Below are positions 48,701-61,282 of a DNA stretch of 64,000 bases, in pieces. The notes below the pieces were generated by a model. That model saw only the letters and a list, made by a program, of their open reading frames with translations. It had not been told where the DNA came from and ran no database searches. The position numbers and the translations under genes were made by a program. Numbering within the stretch: position 1 is the first letter of the stretch; each line of letters starts with the position of its first letter. Location: positions 1,672,001-1,736,000 of the forward strand of contig CM049316.1 of assembly GCA_026874595.1 (NCBI GenBank), given 5' to 3'. This DNA comes from Sipunculus nudus (taxonomy: Eukaryota > Annelida > Sipuncula > Golfingiida > Sipunculidae).

Positions 48701-51700
48701 CTGTCATCTGTCCATCGTCGTCCAGTGTCCCTCTGTCATCTTACTATCATCTGTCCTTTGTCCCTCTGTCATCTGTCCATCATTTTCCAGTGTCCCTCTG
48801 TCATCTGTCCATCATCTTTCCAGTGTCCCTCTGTCATCTTTTCATCATTTTCCAGTGTCCCTCTGTCATCTGTCCATCATCTTTCCAGTGTCCCTCAGTC
48901 ATCTTTTCATCATTTTCCAGTGTCCCTCTGTCATCTGTCCATCGTCGTCCAGTGTCCCTCTGTCATCTTACTATCATCTGTCCTTTGTCACTCTGTCATT
49001 TGTCCATCATCTGTCCAGTGTCCCTCTGTCATCTCTCAATCATCTGTCCAGTGTCCCTCTGTCATCTTACTATCATCTGTCTTTTGTCCCTCTGTCATCT
49101 GTCCATCGTCGTCCAGTGTCCCTCTGTCATCTTACTATCATCAGTCCTTTGTCCCTCTGTCATCACTCCATCATCTGTCCAGTGTCCCTCTGTCATCTCT
49201 CAATCATCTGTCCAGTGTCCCTCTGTCATCTTTTCATCATTTTCCAGTGTCCCTCTGTCATCTTTTCATCATTTTCCAGTGTCCCTCTGTCATCTTTTCA
49301 TCATTTTCCAGTGTCCCTCTGTCATCTTTTCATCATTTTCCAGTGTCCCTCTGTCATCTTTTCATCATTTTCCAGTGTCCCTCTGTCATCTGTCCATCAT
49401 CTTTTCAGTGTCCCTCTGTCATCTTTTCATCATTTTCCAGTGTCCCTCTGTCATCTTTTCATCATCTTTCCAGTGTCCCTCTGTCATCTTTTCATCATCT
49501 TTCCAGTGTCCCTCTGTCATCTTTTCATCATTTTCCAGTGTCTCTCTGTCATCTTTTCATCATTTTCCAGTGTCCCTCTGTCATCTTTTCATCATTTTCC
49601 AGTGTCCCTCTGTCATCTTTTCATCATTTTCCAGTGTCCCTCTGTCATCTGTCCATCATCTTTCCAGTGTCCCTCTGTCATCTTTTCATCATTTTCCAGT
49701 GTCCCTCTGTCATCTTTTCATCATCTTTCCAGTGTCCCTCTGTCATCTTTTCATCATCTTACCAGTGTCCCTCTGTCATCTTTTCATCATCTTTCCAGTG
49801 TCCCTCTGTCATCTTTTCATCATTTTCCAGTGTCCCTCTGTCATCTTTTCATCATCTTTCCAGTGTCCCTCTGTCATCTTTTCATCATTTTCCAGTGTCC
49901 CTCTGTCATCTTTTCATCATCTTTCCAGTGTCCCTCTGTCATCTTACTATCATCTGTCTTTTGTCCCTCTGTCATCTGTCCATCGTTGTCCAGTGTCCCT
50001 CTGTCATCTTACTATCATCTGTCCTTTGTCCCTCTGTCATCTGTCCATCATTTTCCAGTGTCCCTCTGTCATCTGTCCATCATCTTTCCAGTGTCCCTCT
50101 GTCATCTTTTCATCATTTTCCAGTGTCCCTCTGTCATCTGTCCATCATCTTTCCAGTGTCCCTCTGTCATCTTTTCATTATTTTCCAGTGTCCCTCTGTC
50201 ATCTCTCAATCATCTGTCTTTTGTCCCTCTGTCATCTGTCCATCGTCGTCCAGTGTCCCTCTGTCATCTTACTATCATCTGTCCTTTGTCCCTCTGTCAT
50301 CTGTCCATCATTTTCCAGTGTCCCTCTGTCATCTGTCCATCATCTTTCCAGTGTCCCTCTGTCATCTTTTCATCATTTTCCAGTGTCCCTCTGTCATCTG
50401 TCCATCATCTTTCCAGTGTCCCTCAGTCATCTTTTCATCATTTTCCAGTGTCCCTCTGTCATCTGTCCATCATCTGTCCAGTGTCCCTCTGTCATCTCTC
50501 AATCATCTGTCCAGTGTCCCTCTGTCATCTTACTATCATCTGTCTTTTGTCCCTCTGTCATCTGTCCATCGTCGTCCAGTGTCCCTCTGTCATCTTACTA
50601 TCATCAGTCCTTTGTCCCTCTGTCATCACTCCATCATCTGTCCAGTGTCCCTCTGTCATCTCTCAATCATCTGTCCAGTGTCCCTCTGTCATCTTACTAT
50701 CATCTGTCTTTTGTCCCTCTGTCATCTGTCCATCGCCATCCAGTGTCCCTCTGTCATCTTACTATCATCTGTCCTTTGTCCCTCTGTCATCTTTTCATCA
50801 TTTTCCAGTGTCCCTCTGTCATCTTACTATCATCTGTCCTTTGTCCCTCTGTCATCTGTCCATCATTTTCCAGTGTCCCTCTGTCATCTGTCCATCATCT
50901 TTCCAGTGTCCCTCTGTCATCTTTTCATCATTTTCCAGTGTCCCTCTGTCATCTGTCCATCATCTTTCCAGTGTCCCTCAGTCATCTTTTCATTATTTTC
51001 CAGTGTCCCTCTGTCATCTGTCCATCGTCGTCAAGTGTCCCTCTGTCATCTTACTATCATCTGTCCTTTGTCACTCTGTCATTTGTCCATCATCTGTCCA
51101 GTGTCCCTCTGTCATCTCTCAATCATCTGTCCAGTGTCCCTCTGTCATCTTACTATCATCTGTCTTTTGTCCCTCTGTCATCTGTCCATCGTCGTCCAGT
51201 GTCCCTCTGTCATCTTACTATCATCAGTCCTTTGTCCCTCTGTCATCTTTTCATCATCTTTCCAGTGTCCCTCTGTCATCTTTTCATCATCTTACCAGTG
51301 TCCCTCTGTCATCTTTTCATCATCTTTCCAGTGTCCCTCTGTCATCTTTTCATCATCTTTCCAGTGTCCCTCTGTCATCTTTTCATCATTTTCCAGTGTC
51401 CCTCTGTCATCTGTCCATCGTCGTCCAGTGTCCCTCTGTCATCTTACTATCATCTGTCCTTTGTCACTCTGTCATTTGTCCATCATCTGTCCAGTGTCCC
51501 TCTGTCATCTCTCAATCATCTGTCCAGTGTCCCTCTGTCATCTTACTATCATCTGTCTTTTGTCCCTCTGTCATCTGTCCATCGTCATCCAGTGTCCCTC
51601 TGTCATCTTACAATCATCTGTCCTTTGTCCCTCTGTCATCTTTTCATCATTTTCCAGTGTCCCTCTGTCATCTTTTCATCATTTTCCAGTGTCCCTCTGT

Positions 51701-54700
51701 CATCTTTTCATCATTTTCCAGTGTCCCTCTGTCATCTTTTCATCATTTTCCAGTGTCCCTCTGTCATCTGTCCATCATCTTTCCAGTGTCCCTCTGTCAT
51801 CTTTTCATCATTTTTTAGTGTCCCTCTGTCATCTTTTCATCATTTTCCAGTGTCCCTCTGTCATCTTTTCATCATTTTCCAGTGTCCCTCTGTCATCTGT
51901 CCATCATCTTTCCAGTGTCCCTCTGTCATCTTTTCATCATTTTCCAGTGTCCCTCTGTCATCTTTTCATCATCTTTCCAGTGTCCCTCTGTCATCTTTTC
52001 ATCATCTTTCCAGTGTCCCTCTGTCATCTTTTCATCATCTTTCCAGTGTCCCTCTGTCATCTTTTCATCATTTTCCAGTGTCTCTCTGTCATCTTTTCAT
52101 CATTTTCCAGTGTCCCTCTGTCATCTTTTCATCATTTTCCAGTGTCCCTCTGTCATCTTTTCATCATTTTCCAGTGTCCCTCTGTCATCTTTTCATCATT
52201 TTCCAGTGTCCCTCTGTCATCTGTCCATCATCTTTCCAGTGTCCCTCTGTCATCTGTCCATCGTCGTCCAGTGTCCCTCTGTCATCTTACTATCATCTGT
52301 CCTTTGTCACTCTGTCATTTGTCCATCATCTGTCCAGTGTCCCTCTGTCATCTCTCAATCATCTGTCCAGTGTCCCTCTGTCATCTTACTATCATCTGTC
52401 TTTTGTCCCTCTGTCATCTGTCCATCGTCGTCCAGTGTCCCTCTGTCATCTTACTATCATCAGTCCTTTGTCCCTCTGTCATCTTTTCATCATCTTTCCA
52501 GTGTCCCTCTGTCATCTTTTCATCATCTTACCAGTGTCCCTCTGTCATCTTTTCATCATCTTTCCAGTGTCCCTCTGTCATCTTTTCATCATTTTCCAGT
52601 GTCCCTCTGTCATCTTTTCATCATCTTTCCAGTGTCCCTCTGTCATCTTTTCATCATTTTCCAGTGTCCCTCTGTCATCTTTTCATCATCTTTCCAGTGT
52701 CCCTCTGTCATCTTTTCATCATTTTCCAGTGTCTCTCTGTCATCTTTTCATCATTTTCCAGTGTCCCTCTGTCATCTTTTCATCATTTTCCAGTGTCCCT
52801 CTGTCATCTTTTCATCATTTTCCAGTGTCCCTCTGTCATCTTTTCATCATTTTCCAGTGTCCCTCTGTCATCTGTCCATCATCTTTCCAGTGTCCCTCTG
52901 TCATCTTTTCATCATTTTCCAGTGTCCCTCTGTCATCTTTTCATCATCTTTCCAGTGTCCCTCTGTCATCTTTTCATCATCTTACCAGTGTCCCTCTGTC
53001 ATCTTTTCATCATCTTTCCAGTGTCCCTCTGTCATCTTTTCATCATTTTCCAGTGTCCCTCTGTCATCTTTCCATCATCTTTCCAGTGTCCCTCTGTCAT
53101 CTTTTCATCATTTTCCAGTGTCCCTCTGTCATCTTTTCATCATTTTCCAGTGTCCCTCTGTCATCTTTTCATCATTTTCCAGTGTCCCTCTGTCATCTTT
53201 TCATTATCTTTCCAGTGTCCCTCTGTCATCTTTTCATCATTTTCCAGTGTCCCTCTGTCATCTTTTCATCATCTTTCCAGTGTCCCTCTGTCATCTTACT
53301 ATCATCTGTCTTTTGTCCCTCTGTCATCTGTCCATCGTTGTCCAGTGTCCCTCTGTCATCTTACTATCATCTGTCCTTTGTCCCTCTGTCATCTGTCCAT
53401 CATTTTCCAGTGTCCCTCTGTCATCTGTCCATCATCTTTCCAGTGTCCCTCTGTCATCTTTTCATCATTTTCCAGTGTCCCTCTGTCATCTGTCCATCAT
53501 CTTTCCAGTGTCCCTCTGTCATCTTTTCATTATTTTCCAGTGTCCCTCTGTCATCTCTCAATCATCTGTCTTTTGTCCCTCTGTCATCTGTCCATCGTCG
53601 TCCAGTGTCCCTCTGTCATCTTACTATCATCTGTCCTTTGTCCCTCTGTCATCTGTCCATCATTTTCCAGTGTCCCTCTGTCATCTGTCCATCATCTTTC
53701 CAGTGTCCCTCTGTCATCTTTTCATCATTTTCCAGTGTCCCTCTGTCATCTGTCCATCATCTTTCCAGTGTCCCTCAGTCATCTTTTCATCATTTTCCAG
53801 TGTCCCTCTGTCATCTGTCCATCGTCGTCCAGTGTCCCTCTGTCATCTTACTATCATCAGTCCTTTGTCCCTCTGTCATCACTCCATCATCTGTCCAGTG
53901 TCCCTCTGTCATCTCTCAATCATCTGTCCAGTGTCCCTCTGTCATCTTACTATCATCTGTCTTTTGTCCCTCTGTCATCTGTCCATCGCCATCCAGTGTC
54001 CCTCTGTCATCTTACTATCATCTGTCCTTTGTCCCTCTGTCATCTTTTCATCATTTTCCAGTGTCCCTCTGTCATCTTACTATCATCTGTCCTTTGTCCC
54101 TCTGTCATCTGTCCATCATTTTCCAGTGTCCCTCTGTCATCTGTCCATCATCTTTCCAGTGTCCCTCTGTCATCTTTTCATCATTTTCCAGTGTCCCTCT
54201 GTCATCTGTCCATCATCTTTCCAGTGTCCCTCAGTCATCTTTTCATCATTTTCCAGTGTCCCTCTGTCATCTGTCCATCGTCGTCCAGTGTCCCTCTGTC
54301 ATCTTACTATCATCTGTCCTTTGTCACTCTGTCATTTGTCCATCATCTGTCCAGTGTCCCTCTGTCATCTCTCAATCATCTGTCCAGTGTCCCTCTGTCA
54401 TCTTACTATCATCTGTCTTTTGTCCCTCTGTCATCTGTCCATCGTCGTCCAGTGTCCCTCTGTCATCTTACTATCATCAGTCCTTTGTCCCTCTGTCATC
54501 TTTTCATCATCTTTCCAGTGTCCCTCTGTCATCTTTTCATCATCTTACCAGTGTCCCTCTGTCATCTTTTCATCATCTTTCCAGTGTCCCTCTGTCATCT
54601 TTTCATCATCTTTCCAGTGTCCCTCTGTCATCTTTTCATCATCTTTCCAGTGTCCCTCTATCATCTTTTCATCATTTTCCAGTGTCCCTCTGTCATCTTT

Positions 54701-57700
54701 CCATCATTTTCCAGTGTCCCTCTGTCATCTTTTCATCATTTTCCAGTGTCCCTCTGTCATCTTTTCATCATTTTCCAGTGTCCCTCTGTCATCTTTTCAT
54801 CATTTTCCAGTGTCCCTCTGTCATCTTTTCATCATCTTTCCAGTGTCCCTCTGTCATCTTTTCATCATTTTCCAGTGTCTCTCTGTCATCTTTTCATCAT
54901 CTTTCCAGTGTCCCTCTGTCATCTTTTCATCATTTTCCAGTGTCTCTCTGTCATCTTTTCATCATTTTCCAGTGTCCCTCTGTCATCTTTTCATCATTTT
55001 CCAGTGTCCCTCTGTCATCTTTTCATCATTTTCCAGTGTCCCTCTGTCATCTTTTCATCATTTTCCAGTGTCCCTCTGTCATCTGTCCATCATCTTTCCA
55101 GTGTCCCTCTGTCATCTTTTCATCATTTTCCAGTGTCCCTCTGTCATCTTTTCATCATCTTTCCAGTGTCCCTCTGTCATCTTTTCATCATCTTACCAGT
55201 GTCCCTCTGTCATCTTTTCATCATCTTTCCAGTGTCCCTCTGTCATCTTTTCATCATTTTCCAGTGTCCCTCTGTCATCTTTCCATCATCTTTCCAGTGT
55301 CCCTCTGTCATCTTTTCATCATTTTCCAGTGTCCCTCTGTCATCTTTTCATCATTTTCCAGTGTCCCTCTGTCATCTTTTCATCATTTTCCAGTGTCCCT
55401 CTGTCATCTTTTCATTATCTTTCCAGTGTCCCTCTGTCATCTTTTCATCATTTTCCAGTGTCCCTCTGTCATCTTTTCATCATCTTTCCAGTGTCCCTCT
55501 GTCATCTTACTATCATCTGTCTTTTGTCCCTCTGTCATCTGTCCATCGTTGTCCAGTGTCCCTCTGTCATCTTACTATCATCTGTCCTTTGTCCCTCTGT
55601 CATCTGTCCATCATTTTCCAGTGTCCCTCTGTCATCTGTCCATCATCTTTCCAGTGTCCCTCTGTCATCTTTTCATCATTTTCCAGTGTCCCTCTGTCAT
55701 CTGTCCATCATCTTTCCAGTGTCCCTCTGTCATCTTTTCATTATTTTCCAGTGTCCCTCTGTCATCTCTCAATCATCTGTCTTTTGTCCCTCTGTCATCT
55801 GTCCATCGTCGTCCAGTGTCCCTCTGTCATCTTACTATCATCTGTCCTTTGTCCCTCTGTCATCTGTCCATCATTTTCCAGTGTCCCTCTGTCATCTGTC
55901 CATCATCTTTCCAGTGTCCCTCTGTCATCTTTTCATCATTTTCCAGTGTCCCTCTGTCATCTGTCCATCATCTTTCCAGTGTCCCTCAGTCATCTTTTCA
56001 TCATTTTCCAGTGTCCCTCTGTCATCTGTCCATCGTCGTCCAGTGTCCCTCTGTCATCTTACTATCATCAGTCCTTTGTCCCTCTGTCATCACTCCATCA
56101 TCTGTCCAGTGTCCCTCTGTCATCTCTCAATCATCTGTCCAGTGTCCCTCTGTCATCTTACTATCATCTGTCTTTTGTCCCTCTGTCATCTGTCCATCGC
56201 CATCCAGTGTCCCTCTGTCATCTTACTATCATCTGTCCTTTGTCCCTCTGTCATCTTTTCATCATTTTCCAGTGTCCCTCTGTCATCTTACTATCATCTG
56301 TCCTTTGTCCCTCTGTCATCTGTCCATCATTTTCCAGTGTCCCTCTGTCATCTGTCCATCATCTTTCCAGTGTCCCTCTGTCATCTTTTCATCATTTTCC
56401 AGTGTCCCTCTGTCATCTGTCCATCATCTTTCCAGTGTCCCTCAGTCATCTTTTCATCATTTTCCAGTGTCCCTCTGTCATCTGTCCATCGTCGTCCAGT
56501 GTCCCTCTGTCATCTTACTATCATCTGTCCTTTGTCACTCTGTCATTTGTCCATCATCTGTCCAGTGTCCCTCTGTCATCTCTCAATCATCTGTCCAGTG
56601 TCCCTCTGTCATCTTACTATCATCTGTCTTTTGTCCCTCTGTCATCTGTCCATCGTCGTCCAGTGTCCCTCTGTCATCTTACTATCATCAGTCCTTTGTC
56701 CCTCTGTCATCTTTTCATCATCTTTCCAGTGTCCCTCTGTCATCTTTTCATCATCTTACCAGTGTCCCTCTGTCATCTTTTCATCATCTTTCCAGTGTCC
56801 CTCTGTCATCTTTTCATCATCTTTCCAGTGTCCCTCTGTCATCTTTTCATCATCTTTCCAGTGTCCCTCTATCATCTTTTCATCATTTTCCAGTGTCCCT
56901 CTGTCATCTTTCCATCATTTTCCAGTGTCCCTCTGTCATCTTTTCATCATTTTCCAGTGTCCCTCTGTCATCTTTTCATCATTTTCCAGTGTCCCTCTGT
57001 CATCTTTTCATCATTTTCCAGTGTCCCTCTGTCATCTTTTCATCATCTTTCCAGTGTCCCTCTGTCATCTTTTCATCATTTTCCAGTGTCTCTCTGTCAT
57101 CTTTTCATCATCTTTCCAGTGTCCCTCTGTCATCTTTTCATCATTTTCCAGTGTCTCTCTGTCATCTTTTCATCATTTTCCAGTGTCCCTCTGTCATCTT
57201 TTCATCATTTTCCAGTGTCCCTCTGTCATCTTTTCATCATTTTCCAGTGTCCCTCTGTCATCTTTTCATCATTTTCCAGTGTCCCTCTGTCATCTGTCCA
57301 TCATCTTTCCAGTGTCCCTCTGTCATCTTTTCATCATTTTCCAGTGTCCCTCTGTCATCTTTTCATCATCTTTCCAGTGTCCCTCTGTCATCTTTTCATC
57401 ATCTTACCAGTGTCCCTCTGTCATCTTTTCATCATCTTTCCAGTGTCCCTCTGTCATCTTTTCATCATTTTCCAGTGTCCCTCTGTCATCTTTCCATCAT
57501 CTTTCCAGTGTCCCTCTGTCATCTTTTCATCATTTTCCAGTGTCCCTCTGTCATCTTTTCATCATTTTCCAGTGTCCCTCTGTCATCTTTTCATCATTTT
57601 CCGGTGTCCCTCTGTCATCTTTTCATCATCTTTCCAGTGTCCCTCTGTCATCTTTTCATCATTTTCCAGTGTCCCTCTGTCATCTTTTCATCATCTTTCC

Positions 57701-58190
57701 AGTGTCCCTCTGTCATCTTACTATCATCTGTCTTTTGTCCCTCTGTCATCTGTCCATCGTTGTCCAGTGTCCCTCTGTCATCTTACTATCATCTGTCCTT
57801 TGTCCCTCTGTCATCTGTCCATCATTTTCCAGTGTCCCTCTGTCATCTGTCCATCATCTTTCCAGTGTCCCTCTGTCATCTTTTCATCATTTTCCAGTGT
57901 CCCTCTGTCATCTGTCCATCATCTTTCCAGTGTCCCTCTGTCATCTTTTCATTATTTTCCAGTGTCCCTCTGTCATCTCTCAATCATCTGTCTTTTGTCC
58001 CTCTGTCATCTGTCCATCGTCGTCCAGTGTCCCTCTGTCATCTTACTATCATCTGTCCTTTGTCCCTCTGTCATCTGTCCATCATTTTCCAGTGTCCCTC
58101 TGTCATCTGTCCATCATCTTTCCAGTGTCCCTCTGTCATCTTTTCATCATTTTCCAGTGTCCCTCTGTCATCTGTCCATCATCTTTCCAG
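45705..58190. repeat. Macrosatellite superblock II
   Basis: This is a collinear copy of 29,580-44,310 lacking one 2,311-bp block. It includes its own 2.5 copies of the 2,211-bp block: 'cgttg' at 53,336, 55,547 and 57,758, and 'tatcat' at 54,659 and 56,870. Private changes are few. The TAG at 58,198 ('cccttagtc' in place of 'ccctcagtc') is one, just past the end of the matching segment. The near-identity implies a recent duplication or an assembly duplication. Confidence 0.8.
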
Positions 58191-60415
58191 TGTCCCTTAG
58201 TCATCTTTTCATCATTTTCCAGTGTCCCTCTGTCATCTGTCCATCGTCGTCCAGTGTCCCTCTGTCATCTTACTATCATCTGTCCTTTGTCACTCTGTCA
58301 TTTGTCCATCATCTGTCCAGTGTCCCTCTGTCATCTCTCAATCATCTGTCCAGTGTCCCTCTGTCATCTTACTATCATCTGTCTTTTGTCCCTCTGTCAT
58401 CTGTCCATCGTCGTCCAGTGTCCCTCTGTCATCTTACTATCATCAGTCCTTTGTCCCTCTGTCATCACTCCATCATCTGTCCAGTGTCCCTCTGTCATCT
58501 CTCAATCATCTGTCCAGTGTCCCTCTGTCATCTTACTATCATCTGTCTTTTGTCCCTCTGTCATCTGTCCATCGCCATCCAGTGTCCCTCTGTCATCTTA
58601 CTATCATCTGTCCTTTGTCCCTCTGTCATCTTTTCATCATTTTCCAGTGTCCCTCTGTCATCTTTTCATCATTTTCCAGTGTCCCTCTGTCATCTGTCCA
58701 TCATCTTTCCAGTGTCCCTCAGTCATCTTTTCATCATTTTCCAGTGTCCCTCTGTCATCTGTCCATCGTCGTCCAGTGTCCCTCTGTCATCTTACTATCA
58801 TCTGTCCTTTGTCACTCTGTCATTTGTCCATCATCTGTCCAGTGTCCCTCTGTCATCTCTCAATCATCTGTCCAGTGTCCCTCTGTCATCTTACTATCAT
58901 CTGTCTTTTGTCCCTCTGTCATCTGTCCATCGTCGTCCAGTGTCCCTCTGTCATCTTACTATCATCAGTCCTTTGTCCCTCTGTCATCTTTTCATCATTT
59001 GTCCAGTGTTCCTCTGTCATCTCTCAATCATCTGTCCAGTGTCCCTCTGTCATCTTACTATCATCTGTCTTTTGTCCCTCTGTCATCTGTCCATCGCCAT
59101 CCAGTGTCCCTCTGTCATCTTACTATCATCTGTCCTTTGTCCCTCTGTCATCTTTTCATCATTTTCCAGTGTCCCTCTGTCATCTGTCCATCATCTTTCC
59201 AGTGTCCCTCTGTCATCTTTTCATTATTTTCCAGTGACCCTCTGTCATCTTTTCATCATTTTCCAGTGTCCCTCTGTCATCTTTTCATCATTTTCCAGTG
59301 TCCCTCTGTCATCTGTCCATCATCTTTCCAGTGTCCCTCAGTCATCTTTTCATCATTTTCCAGTGTCCCTCTGTCATCTGTCCATCGTCGTCCGGTGTCC
59401 CTCTGTCATCTTTTCATCATTTTCCAATGTCCCTCTGTCATCTTTTCATCATTTTCCAGTGTCCCTCTGTCATCTTTTCATCATTTTCCAGTGTCCCTCT
59501 GTCATCTTTTCATCATTTTCCAGTGTCCCTCTGTCATCTGTCCATCATCTTTCCAGTGTCCCTCTGTCATCTTTTCATCATCTTTCCAGTGTCCCTCTGT
59601 CATCTTTTCATCATTTTCCAGTGTCCCTCTGTCATCTGTCCATCATCTTTCCAGTGTCCCTCTGTCATCTTTTCATCATCTTTCCAGTGTCCCTCTGTCA
59701 TCTTTTCATCATCTTTCCAGTGTCCCTCTGTCATCTTTTCATCATTTTCCAGTGTCCCTCTGTCATCTTTTCATCATTTTCCAGTGTCCCTCTGTCATCT
59801 TTTCATCATTTTCAAGTGTCCCTCTGTCATCTTTTCATTATTTTCCAGTGTCCCTCTGTCATCTTTTCATCATCTTTCCAGTGTCCCTCTGTCATCTTTT
59901 CATCATTTTCCAGTGTCCCTCTGTCATATTTTCATCATCTTTCCAGTGTCCCTCTGTCATCTTTTCATCATTTTCCAGTGTCCCTCTGTCATCTTTTCAT
60001 CATCTTTCCAGTGTCCCTCTGTCATCTTTTCGTCATTCTCCAGTGTCCCTCTGTCATCTTTTCATCATTTTCCAGTGTCCCTCTGTCATCTTTTAATCAT
60101 TTTCCAGTGTCCCTCTGTCATCTTTTCATCATTTTCCAGTGTCCCTCTGTCATCTATCCATCATCTTTCCAGTGTCCCTCTGTCATCTTTTCATCATTTT
60201 CCAGTGTCCCTCTGTCATCTTTTCATCATTTTCCAGTGTCCCTCTGTCATCTTTTCATCATTTTCCAGTGTCCCTCTGTCATCTTTTCATCATTTTCCAG
60301 TGTCCCTCTGTCATCTTTTCATCATTTTCCAGTGTCCCTCTGTCATCTTTTCATCATTTTCCAGTGTCCCTCTGTCATCTTTTCATCATTTTCCAGTGTC
60401 CCTCTGTCATCTGTC

Positions 60416-60850
60416 GAGCATCTAGCTACAGTTTTCAAAATGCTACTTCTCCTTTTTTCTTGACCAACTTTGATTTTGTTTTATCTGAAAGGTCAAGGTG
60501 CAGCTTTTAAATGTCAACACAGATTTATAAAATCAAATAATTATGCAAATTATGCAAAAAATTTTTTCAATCACCAAAATTGTTTCTTCTCCTTTTTATT
60601 TGATAATTTTGATTTGTTTGCTTTATTGATTAGGGCAAGGAGTGCCCCTTGATACTTATACTCATAATTATAAAATCATTAATTATGCAGATCCTTGCAG
60701 CCTTTGTTCAAAATCACAAAATAAATGCAGCTCCTCCTTTGTTTTGTTGACTGGTTTTTATTCCATTTGTATTATCTGACAGGCTAGGTGCCTCCTTCTA
60801 ACTTCTACACAGATTTTGATCCTGCAAGTGAAGTCACCTGAGATACAGAC
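60416..60850 (-). repeat. Right part of the dispersed element bordering the macrosatellite; three diverged ~140-bp subrepeats
   Basis: After the last unit ('ctgtcgagc') comes 'atctagctacagttttcaaa', then 'atgctacttctcc' and 'ttgaccaactttgatt'. In dispersed repeats of this type that text follows the short (gtccgtc)n core. The motif 'aaaat...cttctcctttt...ttgatt' recurs at about 60,436, 60,575 and 60,715, each followed by 'tatctga/tattgatta' and 'agg..aaggtg/agtgcc'. These are three diverged ~140-bp repeats. The segment ends with 'gaagtcacctgagata', again resembling an element terminus. Confidence 0.5.
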
Positions 60851-61282
60851 TTTCTGTGATAAAAAATTCATTCCATGCACTTGGTGAAAATTTCACAATG
60901 CAGGGGTCTTGGATGAGGGCTATGTCCCTGATGTTCTTGAGGGGAACAATCTTGCAACATGACCCTAACAAGAGTAATTCAACTTTTTTATTCTTTAAAT
61001 AACTATCACTATGCTTTCTTAATTAGGCTCTACCACTTCAAGGAACTTCCAGTGTGCCCAGGAGGCTTGTTTTAGACTCATTCTCTGATCAACTATATTC
61101 CCCTAAGACCCCATTACATGGGTCAACTTTGTAACCCAACTTTTGCAAATAGTCCAACCCATGAACATTTTCAAACATGTTTCTATGCAAATGCATTGAC
61201 TTGTATTCGTTCAATGTTAGGGCTTCTTTTATTATTGTTCAACAAACATCAAATGGTTAATGCTATAAAACATATGGTGAAT
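60851..61282. other. Intronic spacer
   Basis: Unique-looking AT-rich sequence between the element remnant and the ~36-bp array. A 67-codon open frame (61,118-61,321) runs into the array and has no supporting features. Nothing else is recognised. Confidence 0.5.

Larger units (their letters stand above)
21819..60415. repeat. 38.6-kb macrosatellite of 32/33-bp units (~1,180 copies)
   Basis: Every unit has the core 'gtgtccctctgtcatc' followed by a 16- or 17-base variable half. Variants include 'ttttcatcattttcca', 'tgtccatcatctttcca', 'ttactatcatctgtcctt', 'tgtccatcgtcgtcca', 'tctcaatcatctgtcca' and 'actccatcatctgtcca'. Units are 32 or 33 bp according to variant. Within the unit, degenerate ~8-bp steps (tgtccctc / tgtcatct / gtccatca) suggest growth from a simple repeat. 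The plus strand is about 78% pyrimidine in the commonest unit. Edge units (21.8-22.4 kb and 60.0-60.4 kb) are the most diverse. It lies within an intron of the minus-strand gene, so that transcript would carry the purine-rich strand. Translations over it are not proteins. Confidence 0.97.

Noticed and set aside
21819-60415. CRISPR-like pattern of a constant 16-base core alternating with 16/17-base variable segments
   Set aside because: The variable halves are a handful of recurring classes, not unique spacers. The core is not palindromic, and the setting is an animal intron with no cas genes.
21819-60415. Centromeric or telomeric satellite
   Set aside because: There are no TTAGGG-type units and no CENP-B-like box. 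The array lies inside a single gene's intron between intact exons, which fits a local macrosatellite better.
21791-60510. Plus-strand reading frames of 10,004, 7,502, 7,486, 5,382, 4,523, 2,451, 624 and 375 codons
   Set aside because: All are translations of the 32/33-bp satellite in its three phases. They overlap one another and consist of the same low-complexity text (for example VPLSSFHHFPVSLCHL). They end only where a point change makes a stop, and lie within an intron of a minus-strand gene.
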